Source: UBA6168 sp965222975
GTDB taxonomy: Bacteria > Bacteroidota > Bacteroidia > Chitinophagales > Saprospiraceae
Reading direction: 5' to 3'
NCBI GenBank assembly: GCA_965222975.1
Contig: CBDCVJ010000087.1
Location: forward strand, 62,001 to 126,000
DNA: 64,000 bases
Below, one piece after another: positions 52,694 to 62,452 of this stretch. Under the pieces are notes generated by a model, which did no database searches, was not told the origin of the DNA, and was given only the letters and a program-made list of their open reading frames with translations. How positions within the stretch are numbered: the stretch's first letter is position 1; each line of letters begins with the position of its first letter. A program made the translations under genes and the position numbers.

Positions 52694-54963
52694 TTAATCA
52701 ATCATTATTTTTAAAAAAGAATTTTCAGTTCGTACTATATACATGCCAGCTGGCCAATTTGAAGTGTCAATCCATGTGTTTTTAGAAATAGCATTTTGAT
52801 AAAACGCTGTTCCGTTCAAATTATGAATAGAAACCAATCTTTCTTTTTGTTCCTTCCCATTTATTTCCAAATAAAAAGAATGGTCAGCAGGATTAGGAAT
52901 TGCTTTTAATTCAACAGTTTCCAATGCTATATTTGAAGTGCTTGTTGTTCCACTATTTTCAGCATTAAAAGTTGGGCTCATCGTTTGAAAATTTCCAACA
53001 CCATTTGGAAATCGGCCATAAGAAATATCCGCTGTTTGATTCACGTAATTTATTCCATCCATAATGGCGCCGAAAGCATCCACTAAAAAAACGGATTCTG
53101 CTGCTGCCGATAATTTGAAATTGGTATGCAACCCTGGTTGGCTTTCATCACTATCAGCCCATATAATTAAGTAGCCATTCCCATCAATAAAAGCACCAGT
53201 AGGAAATGCCCATTTCATTAAATTATTGGCATCATCAGAAAGGAAATAACCTTCCAAATTAATGGTGGTAGCGCTATTGTTATACAATTCAATCCAATCA
53301 TCATATTCCCCATTTTGATCTGCTACTGTTATATCATTGGATGCCATGAATTCATTAATTACCAAGTCACCAACTATTATTGGGTTGGAGGTATTGGCAA
53401 TAATAGTGTAATATTCATGCTCTGCTCGTTGTGGCGAAAACATGCCGACATTATCATTTTCTGCATAAATATAATATTGAGTAAATGAATTATTAATTTC
53501 TATGGCAATGCCATAAATTCCATCATTCGCAGCACCGTCATTATGTGCCCCATCATCGAACATTTGTACTCTATTAAAAGGTGTACCCAATTTATTTCGA
53601 TAACCAAGATAAACTGCATTTTCATCTGTTATCGTTGCAGTAATCGCAATTGTTTCATTAACAATTGGAGAAGGGTTAGATAAAGTAATATTGGAAATAG
53701 TCGGTTCCGTTTGATTAAAATCATTTAACCCTAAAAGATAATCAGCCCTTCCATCCATTAAATTGGTTAAGCCGGGTGTCCCTCCTCCTGGGCCGGGGCC
53801 ACCTCCGCTGACATCTTGAGTTAAATTGTCGAGGAAATTATCATAGCTGAAAAATTTATTTCCATCGGCCTGAACGGCATCGTCAATTAAGGTTTGAAAT
53901 TCCAGTCCTGTTGAGTAATAAGAGCCATTCTCAAAATTTTCCAATAATATTGTTTTAAAATGAGCTAGGTACATTCGCTTGTACATGGGAACGCTTAATA
54001 ATTTTTGAATCAGTGGAAAGTCCGCATCATTTTGATGGAGCAAGTGGCTCATTTGCTGTTTGGAAGTCGTATTGTTTAAATTGCCAGAACCTGTCATACT
54101 GAAGCGTCCAAAGGATTCATTTAAATCCCAAACGACGGGCAAAAACCTTCCATAATCATCTCGGTACAAATAATAATTTTGGGCAAAAGCTCCATTGTAA
54201 CTATCCAGATTTACCAATACATTATTATAGGCCAGCATCCACAAGGTCCTGTCCACGTCCAATATTTTTTCAATTTCATCGGTATGGTTGGTGAGTGTGT
54301 CGCAGAGGTTGATCAACTCTTGCCAGCCATAGTCAGACTTTAATTCATAAGCATCATAATAGTCACTACTGTCTTGACCTAAATAAACCAAATTTGGAAA
54401 ATCATTCGATTGTGGCCCTGCCCCATCAGGTGGATTGCATTTAATAAAAGTATTGGTTTTCGAATAAAAGCGGCTATTGACAAACCTTTTCGAAATAGCC
54501 TCGGAGTTGCTATACAACCCCATTAAAGTTCCATTGACATATACATTGGCATAATTGGACAATGGCGCATCCATGTATTGCCGCAAAATTTGATAAGACA
54601 AAACTTCTCTTATAAAAGAAGGGTCTTTAGCGACATTGCTTAATTTAATGTCCTGATACGCTTCATACTTATGGTTTTTGTAAGTATCCAATTCGATGTG
54701 GAATGGATTTTTTGTTTTGTTGGATTGTAAGTGCTATTGCCCTTATATTTTACACCAACGCTATCGAATGTCTCACCATTGAAGGTTACGCTTTGAGCCA
54801 TGATATAACCTCCAGCTCCTGCATACTCCGCATCTAATAATTGGTCCCAGTTGCTTTCGGCAAATGTGATTTCGATAGTTTGAATAGTGTTTAAGTCGTA
54901 AAATTTTTGAGAATGAGTTAAAATTGCCAAGAGACCAAAAAGGGTAGAAAACAAATACTTCAT
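52694..54963 (-). pseudogene. CotH-type secreted protein with LTD and T9SS domain, one frameshift
   Basis: One gene of about 755 codons split into two frames. The first (54963-54640) encodes a signal peptide and the start of the CotH kinase-like domain ('YDLNTIQTIEITFAESNWDQ', 'GVKYKGNSTYNP'); the second (to 52694) continues with 'DTYKNHKYEAYQDIKLSNVA', 'YANVYVNGTLMGLY' and 'FLPVVWDLNESFG'. The junction is a run of six A's on the coding strand (+ strand T6, 54708-54713); seven A's would join the frames. Downstream lie an Ig-like part, a lamin-tail domain ('INEFMASNDITVADQNGEYD') and a type-A sorting domain ending 'WPAGMYIVRTENSFLK'. CotH relatives are surface protein kinases or carbohydrate-locus proteins. 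Confidence 0.8.
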
Positions 54964-54974
54964 AAATTATTTTT

Positions 54975-55055
54975 GGTTCGTTGACAATTTTTGCAAAAAT
55001 GGCTGTAGGATTTATATCCTCGGACTTCCCATTTTGCAAAAATTGTCAACGAACC
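54975..55055. repeat. Inverted repeat, 24-bp arms, before the CotH gene
   Basis: GGTTCGTTGACAATTTTTGC... (54975-54998) and its exact complement (55032-55055) enclose 33 nt that contain a smaller AGGATTTATATCCT palindrome. It lies 12 bp upstream of the CotH start, thus in the leader or a MITE-like insertion. Confidence 0.7.
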
Positions 55056-55165
55056 TTATTTTTTAAAGAGGGTTAGCTTGATTATGTGTATCCTTTTAAA
55101 GACAGTTTAGAGAATAACAGACCTACTTCTAAATCAAGTTATTTTTTACTTTAGACAAGACTGGT

Positions 55166-55648
55166 TTAAAATTCCTTCGGTGGGTGTGGTTTTTTTTCCT
55201 TTTCCAATAAAATTATTTTCAAAGCATGATCCATGAATTCATTAAAATCAGCTTTTTGGTTTTCAGTTAAAATAGATTTTACCTCCTTAAAATGTTGATA
55301 AGTTGATTCAATTTTATTGCGTTCCAATTGCTGGACTTGTTGGAGAAGGGTATCTGCATTAATATTGTTGTTTGGATTAATAAGGCTATTAAAATAAGGC
55401 TTCAATACTTCCTGTTGCTGGCGGTTGATTTCCTCCATTTGCTGGTTGTGCAGTTTAGCGGATTGCAAAAAGGTGCGGTGCTGCTGCTCATCTAATTTTA
55501 GAATATCAATGGCTTTTTTTGCAAAATCAGGGCCGCCCTTTTTATGTGGAGGTTGTGGTTTTGTTAGGAAGAAAAAAGCGATCATGAGAAGGTTTAAAAT
55601 CAGTAACCCCCATGTCGCATATTTATAAAATAGTAAGTTTCTCATCAT
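55166..55648 (-). CDS. Spy/CpxP-like periplasmic protein (heavy-metal sensor type)
   Basis: A 160-aa protein with one N-terminal membrane helix ('YATWGLLILNLLMIAFFFLT') and a helical, Gln/Lys-rich external domain with 'ILKLDEQQHRTFLQSAKLHN' and 'VKSILTENQKADFNEFMDHA', the double LTxxQ-like motif of the Spy/CpxP/CnrX family. Its ATG overlaps the stop of the anti-sigma-like gene (ATGA), so it is the last gene of the sigma operon. By analogy with CnrYXH and Spy it may sense envelope stress or metal and feed into the anti-sigma factor; this is inference. Confidence 0.7.
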   Translation of the reverse strand: MMRNLLFYKYATWGLLILNLLMIAFFFLTKPQPPHKKGGPDFAKKAIDILKLDEQQHRTFLQSAKLHNQQMEEINRQQQEVLKPYFNSLINPNNNINADTLLQQVQQLERNKIESTYQHFKEVKSILTENQKADFNEFMDHALKIILLEKEKKPHPPKEF

Positions 55649-55944
55649 TCGTATAATTTGTAATTGGAAATTAGCTGTTGATCGGAAGCCCCTTCCGTTA
55701 CCATTTCACTACTAGTCAACTCGCTACTTTTTGCATATTGTTGTATGGCAAAAACATTTAAAAATAATAGCGCTACAGCAGCAGCTACGGCCATTCTCCA
55801 TTGTGACATGGAAACAACCTTTGCTTCTGGAGCGTCTATTCTCCTTTTAATTTTTGCAAACAAACTAGCATCAGGCTTTGCTCGTTGGCTGCCTTCCAAA
55901 CTATCAAAAACAGATTCTATCCATTTTTCCTTGTCGTCTTTCAT
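55645..55944 (-). CDS. Anti-sigma factor-like membrane protein
   Basis: A 99-aa protein with a cytoplasmic N-terminus ('KWIESVFDSLEGSQRAKPDASLF' in two motifs), one membrane helix ('MAVAAAVALLFLNVFAI') and a short outer tail. Small single-helix proteins directly after ECF sigma factors are commonly their anti-sigma partners; no zinc-binding HxxxCxxC (ZAS) motif is present. ATG 55944 is chosen over a TTG at 55968. It lies 16 bp after the sigma gene stop and overlaps the following gene by 4 bp. Confidence 0.65.
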   Translation of the reverse strand: MKDDKEKWIESVFDSLEGSQRAKPDASLFAKIKRRIDAPEAKVVSMSQWRMAVAAAVALLFLNVFAIQQYAKSSELTSSEMVTEGASDQQLISNYKLYE

Positions 55945-55960
55945 AATGACTATTTTACTT

Positions 55961-56533
55961 TTAGACAATGATTATTTCTTTTTCCTTCGGCCTGGGTATA
56001 AATTTTCTAATTTTTCTCTCAGGTTTTTTTTTCGCCCGCTGCAATAAGGACTCCACAGCTTTGAGTGAAATTTCCATGATATATGCGACCTCCTGCCTTG
56101 GCAGCTCTTCCACAAAACTCAAAATAAAGGCTGTTTTCTGACTGTCAGGTAAGGTGTCAATGACTTTAAACAAAGCCTTGGCACTTTCTTTTTTTTCCAG
56201 TAAAATGCCGGGATGTTCAAAATCCGGTTTTTCTATTTCGGATTGACCAAAACTTAAAAAAGAAAATCGATTTTTTCGTTTGAGGTGGTTAAGGGAGGTA
56301 TTGACGGTGATCCTGTAAACCCAGGTACTTACAGCAGCATCACCTTTGAATTTTGCAGCATTCCTAAAAATGCTGGTAAACACGTCTTGGGTTATTTCTT
56401 CTGCATCTGGTTCACTTTGCACGTAACTTAATGCAGTGTTATAGACCTTATCCGAAAACAATTCATAGAGTTGCTGAAATGTTTTCTTGTCTCCATCGGC
56501 AATGGATCTTATTATTTCTTGGTGCTCACTCAA
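55961..56533 (-). CDS. ECF-family RNA polymerase sigma factor
   Basis: A 190-aa sigma-70 factor of the extracytoplasmic-function type. Region 2 is 'FQQLYELFSDKVYNTALSYV' to 'ITQDVFTSIFRNAAKF' and 'STWVYRITVNTSLNHLKRKN'; region 4 is 'TLPDSQKTAFILSFVEELPR' with helix-turn-helix 'QEVAYIMEISLKAVESLLQRAKKK'. It starts with TTG (no ATG fits) 6 bp after the stop of the heparinase-type lyase gene, and is followed by an anti-sigma-like gene, so lyase and sigma factor probably share a transcript. Such coupling could make lyase expression and envelope sensing interdependent. Confidence 0.88.
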   Translation of the reverse strand: MSEHQEIIRSIADGDKKTFQQLYELFSDKVYNTALSYVQSEPDAEEITQDVFTSIFRNAAKFKGDAAVSTWVYRITVNTSLNHLKRKNRFSFLSFGQSEIEKPDFEHPGILLEKKESAKALFKVIDTLPDSQKTAFILSFVEELPRQEVAYIMEISLKAVESLLQRAKKKPERKIRKFIPRPKEKEIIIV

Positions 56534-56539
56534 TGGGTT

Positions 56540-58846
56540 TTATTTTATAACCTGACCAACCAACTCATCACTAGGTGACATATTTAACTTGTTCAGCACA
56601 GCCTTCCCATTTAATCGACCATCTTTAATTCCTGAATGAACAACCTCCACCGCATTGTCTCCAATTAATTGAATCGTTAATTTTCCATTTTTCATTGCAA
56701 CATATAAATCAGTAGCCTTCGCCAATTCAATGATAACTTTTTTATAATTGAGTTTAGTAACGCCAAAGAAAAACGACTCTCCATTATTAGAAATGGAAAT
56801 GGGTTCGTTGCCTTCTATTTTCCATTCCGATTGATTTATTTGCCAACCTTTTAAATTGGGGTTTTCATTTTCTTCATTAATTCGATTGGCGTATCCCTTA
56901 TATGGAAAAATGATAGTGACAAAATTGAATTCCCTTTCATCGTTTTTTGAAACCACCGTCCATTGTTTTCCTCTTGTTCCAGCGCTGACCGCTTCATTTA
57001 TTTTTCGCAGTTGAAAAATATCACATCCACTGGCATCGTCAAAAGTAGAGCGAATTAAATTGGGTTGTTGCTCATGTGTAAAATGGCCTTGCCATACTTG
57101 TTTATAAGTATGAACATCACTTGATCGAAAATTATCCTTTACGATCCAAAAATCATTTTTTATATAAATCACTTGTCTGGAATATTTAACCCCTATATTT
57201 TCAAAACCATCATGGCTGCCCACATAAAGGTCAAAGTCATCTTGAGGTTTCCAAGCAATGGTGTTAGGGTTTGGTAATTTTTTAAATTTTCCAAAACCAC
57301 TTCCCCCCTTATTAGAAGTCCATTCTTTTCCCTGCATTTCATCATCAACGAGTGCCACATTTTTAACCATTGAATTTTTAAAAAAATCAAAATCTTTTAA
57401 TGAATAACGCACTTGATAATTTGGTAAAATCACTTTACCATTTGCCATAGCTTGTATGCCCAACATATCGCCATGCTGATGATCGGGTTTCTTTTCATCC
57501 AAACCTGCTGAAATAATCATCATATTATCCGTTGGCTTCCAGCCTTCTCTCATTATATAATATCCCGTTGTGGGGAAAGCCAAAGATTTATATGTTGGTG
57601 GTTCTTTTTTTATATCATTCAATAAGTTGAGTTGTGCTTCATTTAAATACCAATACATTTTAGACGCAACTTGGTCATTGGCAAAATAACCGACGGTGGG
57701 GTCTTCAAATAATAAATAGCCCAAAGTCAATGCACCCGAAATGTCATTCTTCTCCCCCCAAGGAATTTCCGTATCATCCTGAAGTACAGGGGCAGATCGG
57801 TCGGGGTAAGCAATTTTTGTGAGGGTGGTAAAAAGGGATTTTAATTTTTCTTCCCAAAAATTATCGACTTTTATATTACTGATCTTGGCTAATTGATAAA
57901 CATAATAATAGTTGCCAATATCGCTCATGTGGTAATGAACAGAACGTTCAAATTGAAAACCATCATCATTTATTTCTTTGGACAAATGTTGCTTTAATAA
58001 TTCCATGGCACGTTCATACCATAAATCCGTTCCCTCAAAGTCACGCAGCAAAATAGCGATCATAGCGAGCGCAGACACCCCTCTGGTTTGATGATTTCCC
58101 GATTTAAAATTTGCATTGCGCTCATAAAGGTGTGCGCCATGTTGGAGGAGCGTGGCGATGGTCGTTAATTGATTTTCATCATTATATGCTACTTGGCCCA
58201 AAAACATATTGTGGATTCGAAGCCAATTTAAAACCCGATAACCTGATCTAAAAGCTTCATAAACTCCATTGCCATCTTTTATTTTTTCATACTCCCCTTT
58301 TTCTAAAGCGACATTTAATGACCTGACCTGACGAACAAAATAATGGAGGTAAGTGGGGTCTTTTTTTTCATAATAATAATGAAAAGCGATGTCCACCATT
58401 TTATGCTGGCGTGCCAAATGCCGAAGGGCATACGCATTCACCGCTTTCCCATTAAGATAATTAAATGGCAAAACCCATTGTGTGGAATCCGGATATTTGG
58501 AGATGTGGTCTAAAGCGTTTGAAGCATGTGCTTTTTGGATTCCGCTATATATTTTATTATAAGCATCGAACCGTTCTTCGAATTTTCTCCAATCGTAAAA
58601 ATAACGTTCTGAGAATTTTTCCCTTAAATAATTAGCTAATGCCTTTTCCGTAACATTTCCATCTTTACTGATTTGTTTTTGAATATCTTCCTTTAAATAC
58701 CCTGCAAGGTTTTCTGTTTGAATCACTTGATGGGTAGGTATTTTTTGTGCCAATGCGGAAGAACCTAAAAACAGGAAGCTGCAAAAAATAATTATATGAA
58801 TGCGTTTTGAAGGTAAGGTGATAAGTATTAAATTATTAATGCGCAT
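56540..58846 (-). CDS. Heparinase II/III-family polysaccharide lyase (PL17-like oligoalginate lyase)
   Basis: A 768-aa secreted lyase. After a signal peptide ('IIFCSFLFLGSSALAQ') comes an (alpha/alpha)6 toroid (about 60-400) with 'FKSGNHQTRG' (Asn-His near 251-252, the catalytic pair of this clan) and 'SVHYHMSDIGNYYY' (catalytic Tyr/His), then the heparinase II/III beta-sandwich ('YYIMREGWKPTDNMMIISAG', 'KPDHQHGDMLGIQAMANGK' with metal/active His). This architecture is shared by PL12, PL15, PL17 and PL21. The adjacent PL6 lyase suggests exo-acting oligoalginate cleavage (PL17-like), but other uronates are possible. Start ATG 58846 (GTG at 58855 less likely). Confidence 0.82.
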   Translation of the reverse strand: MRINNLILITLPSKRIHIIIFCSFLFLGSSALAQKIPTHQVIQTENLAGYLKEDIQKQISKDGNVTEKALANYLREKFSERYFYDWRKFEERFDAYNKIYSGIQKAHASNALDHISKYPDSTQWVLPFNYLNGKAVNAYALRHLARQHKMVDIAFHYYYEKKDPTYLHYFVRQVRSLNVALEKGEYEKIKDGNGVYEAFRSGYRVLNWLRIHNMFLGQVAYNDENQLTTIATLLQHGAHLYERNANFKSGNHQTRGVSALAMIAILLRDFEGTDLWYERAMELLKQHLSKEINDDGFQFERSVHYHMSDIGNYYYVYQLAKISNIKVDNFWEEKLKSLFTTLTKIAYPDRSAPVLQDDTEIPWGEKNDISGALTLGYLLFEDPTVGYFANDQVASKMYWYLNEAQLNLLNDIKKEPPTYKSLAFPTTGYYIMREGWKPTDNMMIISAGLDEKKPDHQHGDMLGIQAMANGKVILPNYQVRYSLKDFDFFKNSMVKNVALVDDEMQGKEWTSNKGGSGFGKFKKLPNPNTIAWKPQDDFDLYVGSHDGFENIGVKYSRQVIYIKNDFWIVKDNFRSSDVHTYKQVWQGHFTHEQQPNLIRSTFDDASGCDIFQLRKINEAVSAGTRGKQWTVVSKNDEREFNFVTIIFPYKGYANRINEENENPNLKGWQINQSEWKIEGNEPISISNNGESFFFGVTKLNYKKVIIELAKATDLYVAMKNGKLTIQLIGDNAVEVVHSGIKDGRLNGKAVLNKLNMSPSDELVGQVIK

Positions 58847-58978
58847 TGTGATCACTTTTAATCATGTTATATATTTTGGGTTCTTAGTTCTACTTTAAAG
58901 GGTTTTCTCTTAAAAAGAGAAACATGACAAGCGCCCCAATTGTTGTCAAATTATTTTTTATAAAAACCCCTTCCCCAA

Positions 58979-61298
58979 TTAGTACATCAGTTTTAATTTT
59001 AAATTTTCCTCCACGACTATTTTACCTGAATTAATAATTTTATTTTCCGAATGGGTATTGTTTTTTGCACCCCATAAAAGTGCCACCAGTTTCACCCGAT
59101 TATTTTTAAAAGTATTTTTTGAAATATCCACATTTATAATACCTCGTGTATTCAGCAAAATGCCATTTTCTTCCTGACTGCCACAATTAGTGAAAGTACT
59201 ATTGGTCACCAATAAATTTCCTCCAATGGTAGATTCATCATACCCGCCCCGATAATAGTCAATAACGTTGCTTTTAATATTGTCAAATTGACAATTATCA
59301 ACGGCCAAAAATTCTACATTATAATCACCTTTATCGTTTGTTTCTTCTGATAATTCAATTCCATTCCCACAATTTTTTAAAATCGTATTGGTAAATGAAA
59401 TTTCATCAGCGAATGTTTCTTTGTATGCCTTTTAATACATAATTAAAATTGCTGATTTCACAATCAGATACATATAAGTTGTACAGGCTCGACATATTTT
59501 CTTTAAGGCTGGCAAAAGCATATTGTTCACCATTTCCATTTAATATTACATGTTGTATATTAAGGTTACCTTTTGGGTGCATTTCAATAACAGGTGTTTG
59601 TTCTGCACCGGAGTAATTAATTATGGCTTTGTTATTTTTGTCTTTGGACCGTATGGTGATTTTTTTGTCAATGACCAATGAACGGGAAATGTCATACGTG
59701 CCAGCAGTCAGTTCAACAATGTCGCCTTCGTTGGCTTCACCAATTTTTGTGGAAAGGTCACCAGCACCGGAAGAAGCAACAAGTGTTTGTGCTGCGACCT
59801 CTGGCTTTTCATTCGAGTACCAACTGGTGCCATATTTTTTCTTATCAAGAATCATGGGATCGTCTGACACATTTTGGCAAATAGCACCAACCGAATTATT
59901 ATTTTTCCTTGAATTTCCAAAAATATCTTTTTCTATAGTTTCAAATTCAAAACCTGCATATAATTCCAAATTAGCTTGGTTTTCTTTTGGGACATAAATA
60001 AATTCATTGACTTTATTCATTTGAATGCTATTGGCTTCCAATCCATCTATTTTTTCGAAACCTACATTTTGATTATTGATGATATTGTTTTTAAATGTCA
60101 CCCCATCTATTTTGTCATGTGCCACAATTGGATTTTTATCCCCTTTTTCATTGTAAATAATATTATTTGCGACAACCGTCCTTATGGGGGTGGCTGATCT
60201 TATTTCTGATAAAGGAAGCACATCTTTTTGGCTCACGTTTGTACCCACACCAAATTGCCAGGGAGAGGTAGAGTTGATCCATGTATTGTGTGCCACCACA
60301 ACATCCGTCACTTGGTTATATCTGTTTAAAGGGGATTTTGGAATGCCGTTCATAACTGCCAACGGACTTCTAAAATTTTCTCCTTTTAAATTGTAAAAAT
60401 AATTATTGGTTACCCAATGACCAGTATTAATAATTCGGATTCCTCCTATATTATTGGAGTTATCATCGCCAATAAAATAATTACCATCGATTACACAATA
60501 ATTGCCATGCCTCGTTACCAATGAGCCTTCGCATTTATAAAAAAAATTGTTTCTAAATTCATTGAAATTAGTCTTGCTGGAAATTACTTCTACTTCCCCG
60601 TTGCATTTCTCAAAGAGGTTATTGGCAACCATCGTATGGCTGGGTGACATCGAAGTGGAACTGACCCCGATTTGTATCGTCTCCCCGCTTGGCCCTCCTT
60701 TTCGAGGTCTTGGGCCAAAGTGGTTATTGACTATTTGATGGTAGTTTCTGATGCTTTCATTTCCGCTTATATTTACCCTTATGGTAGGCCCCCGGTTGGA
60801 TTTACCTGCAATGTAACAATGATCCAATTGGTTATGCCTTCCCCAAAACGCCACCCAAAGATCTGCATTATCTCGTTTTAATTGATTAAAGCCCTCGATC
60901 ACACTGTTGGTGACACGGCAATGATTGGCCAATTGGTCTTTGTCTATTCTAAATTCTATAACAGCCCTAGAAGGTGTATATCCATTCCTAAAATATAAAT
61001 CATGTGCCTCTAAAAATTCTCCTCCAAATTTTAAATCAGACTCTCCTTCTATAAAAACTTCCCCTGCAGTTTCCGCACGTAAAATGATCGGATTATTTTC
61101 TGTCCCTTGCCCGGTAAATTTTATTTGGACATCTTTCCAAATTCCATTAGCCAATACAATTTCATCCCCAGCTTTTGCATTTTCTATGGCATTTTGCAAT
61201 TCGGCTGCGTCGTTTACCACAAGGCTTTTTTTATTGGAATTATTTTGACATGCGATCATCAAAATAACTAAGCTTAAAAAAAAGAAAGTTTTATTCAT
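58979..61298 (-). pseudogene. PL6 (chondroitinase B/alginate lyase) lipoprotein, one frameshift
   Basis: A lipoprotein (signal 'FFFLSLVILMIAC') with a long right-handed beta-helix. The PL6 catalytic pair is visible: Lys 242 in 'NGEVEVISSKTNFN' and Arg 263 in 'LVTRHGNYCVIDGN', 21 residues apart as in PL6 enzymes. These lyases cleave alginate (or dermatan). The main frame stops at 59406; one extra C (+ strand 59428-59429) separates it from the remaining 125 codons, which read 'FADEISFTNTILKNCGNG' ... 'GAKNNTHSENKIINSGKIVV'. Without that base the enzyme would be about 770 aa with two beta-helix halves, a normal PL6 length. The catalytic half is unaffected, so the product may still work. Confidence 0.85.
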
Positions 61299-61548
61299 AG
61301 TTGTCAGTTGATTTAAGTGTTTAAAAAAATTATTCATTTCGGTAAGATTGAGTATTTAAAAAAAGCGATTAAATGGTTGATCCGGTTATAATTCATCAAC
61401 TGTCGGTTTATCCCGCCAATAATTCGCTGTAGCAGAACCTGAAATATTCATCCATTTTCTAAACACAATAGGCGCTAAAGGGGCATTTGCACTTTTTCAA
61501 TCCGATAACTATTGGCAAATTAAGTACATAAAAAACGTAAATTCTAAT

Positions 61549-61573
61549 TACTTGTAATGTTTATTTACAAGTA
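61549..61573. promoter_or_regulatory. Candidate operator (GntR-type palindrome)
   Basis: TACTTGTAA-7 nt-TTACAAGTA: perfect 9-bp arms. It covers the place where the -33 box of the RraA-gene promoter would lie (-7 at 61586), so a bound repressor would block transcription. FadR-family GntR proteins bind TTGT/ACAA-type palindromes, and a FadR-type gene lies 1.3 kb away; the link is inference. Confidence 0.5.
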
Positions 61574-61585
61574 GCAATTGTTTTT

Positions 61586-61593
61586 TACATTTG
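61586..61593 (+). promoter_or_regulatory. -7 element TACATTTG for the RraA-like gene
   Basis: Exact match to TAnnTTTG, 13 bp after the palindrome, 152 bp before the ATG at 61745. Confidence 0.45.
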
Positions 61594-61744
61594 CCTGATC
61601 CATTAAGTTATGGATTAATATAAAAGGCCTTGTTTTATTGATGTTTCAACTTTTGACAGTGTGTTAGCAGTTTGTAGCATATCAACTATAATTACAAGCT
61701 ATGGGGATAGAGCCTTTTTTGGGTGACACTTAAATCAGAACACC

Positions 61745-62452
61745 ATGTTAGATTCTACAAGAGAAAAACTACAAAAAGTCAGTACCGCTACAGTGGCTAC
61801 TATCTTATTCAAATTGGGTCTCAGAAACCAGTTTATTCAAGGGGTAAAACCATTGGCGTTAGGGAAACCGACCATGGTTGGGGAAGCATTTACTTTAAGA
61901 TATATACCTGCGAGGGAAGATTTGAACCCAGTCGAAGTTTTTAAAGACCCAAAGCATCCTCAGCGGGCAGCTGTTGAGTCTTGCCCGGCGGGAGCAGTTC
62001 TGGTTATTGACAGTCGCAAAAACCCAAGGGCAGCCTCGGCAGGATCTATCTTAGCTTCTCGCCTAATGAAGCGAGGGGTGGCAGGACTTGTAACAGACGG
62101 GGGGTTCAGGGACTCCGCTGAAATTGCTGAATTAGATATACCCTCCTATCATAATACGCCCTCTGCCCCCACCAACCTGACCCTTCACCAAGCAATTGAT
62201 ATCAATGTACCGATCGGTTGTGGGGATGTAGCTGTTTTTCCTGGCGACGTAGTTTTAGGAGACGATGACGGTGTGATGATAATTCCTGCGCACCTCGCAG
62301 ACTCAGTTGCCGAAGAAGCAGTGAGAATGACGCTGTTTGAAGAATTCGTGATGGAAAAAGTTTTAGAGGGCCGTACCATTATTGGGTTGTATCCGGCTAC
62401 TTTAGAAAGCACTAAAGAAGAGTTTGAATTATGGAAAAAAAATAAAACTTAG
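61745..62452 (+). CDS. RraA-fold aldolase/decarboxylase-like protein
   Basis: A 235-aa protein of the RraA/HMG-aldolase fold. The typical metal and substrate site is present: 'GSILASRLMKRGVAGLVTDG' followed by 'GFRDSAEI' (Arg-Asp pair that binds Mg and carboxylate), and 'NVPIGCGDVAVFPGDVVLGDDDGVM' (two motifs). Members act as 4-hydroxy-4-methyl-2-oxoglutarate aldolases or oxaloacetate decarboxylases; true RraA (RNase E inhibitor) is unlikely in Bacteroidetes. In this locus a role on a keto-acid from uronate breakdown is conceivable but unproven. No signal peptide. Confidence 0.85.
   Translation: MLDSTREKLQKVSTATVATILFKLGLRNQFIQGVKPLALGKPTMVGEAFTLRYIPAREDLNPVEVFKDPKHPQRAAVESCPAGAVLVIDSRKNPRAASAGSILASRLMKRGVAGLVTDGGFRDSAEIAELDIPSYHNTPSAPTNLTLHQAIDINVPIGCGDVAVFPGDVVLGDDDGVMIIPAHLADSVAEEAVRMTLFEEFVMEKVLEGRTIIGLYPATLESTKEEFELWKKNKT

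Larger units (their letters stand above)
61299..61744. other. Divergent control region PL6 / RraA-like gene
   Basis: A 446-bp AT-rich gap. The left half shows nothing recognisable; the right half holds the operator candidate (61549-61573) and -7 element (61586-61593) for the RraA-like gene. Confidence 0.6.

Noticed and set aside
52694..54691. CotH frame as an independent gene starting at 54691
   Set aside because: The CotH domain start, a signal peptide and the preceding motif are in the overlapping upstream frame; one base joins them.
61745..62452. True RNase E inhibitor RraA
   Set aside because: The fold matches, but the Arg-Asp metal site and the carbohydrate-locus context favour an aldolase-type member; the family name alone does not show RNase regulation.
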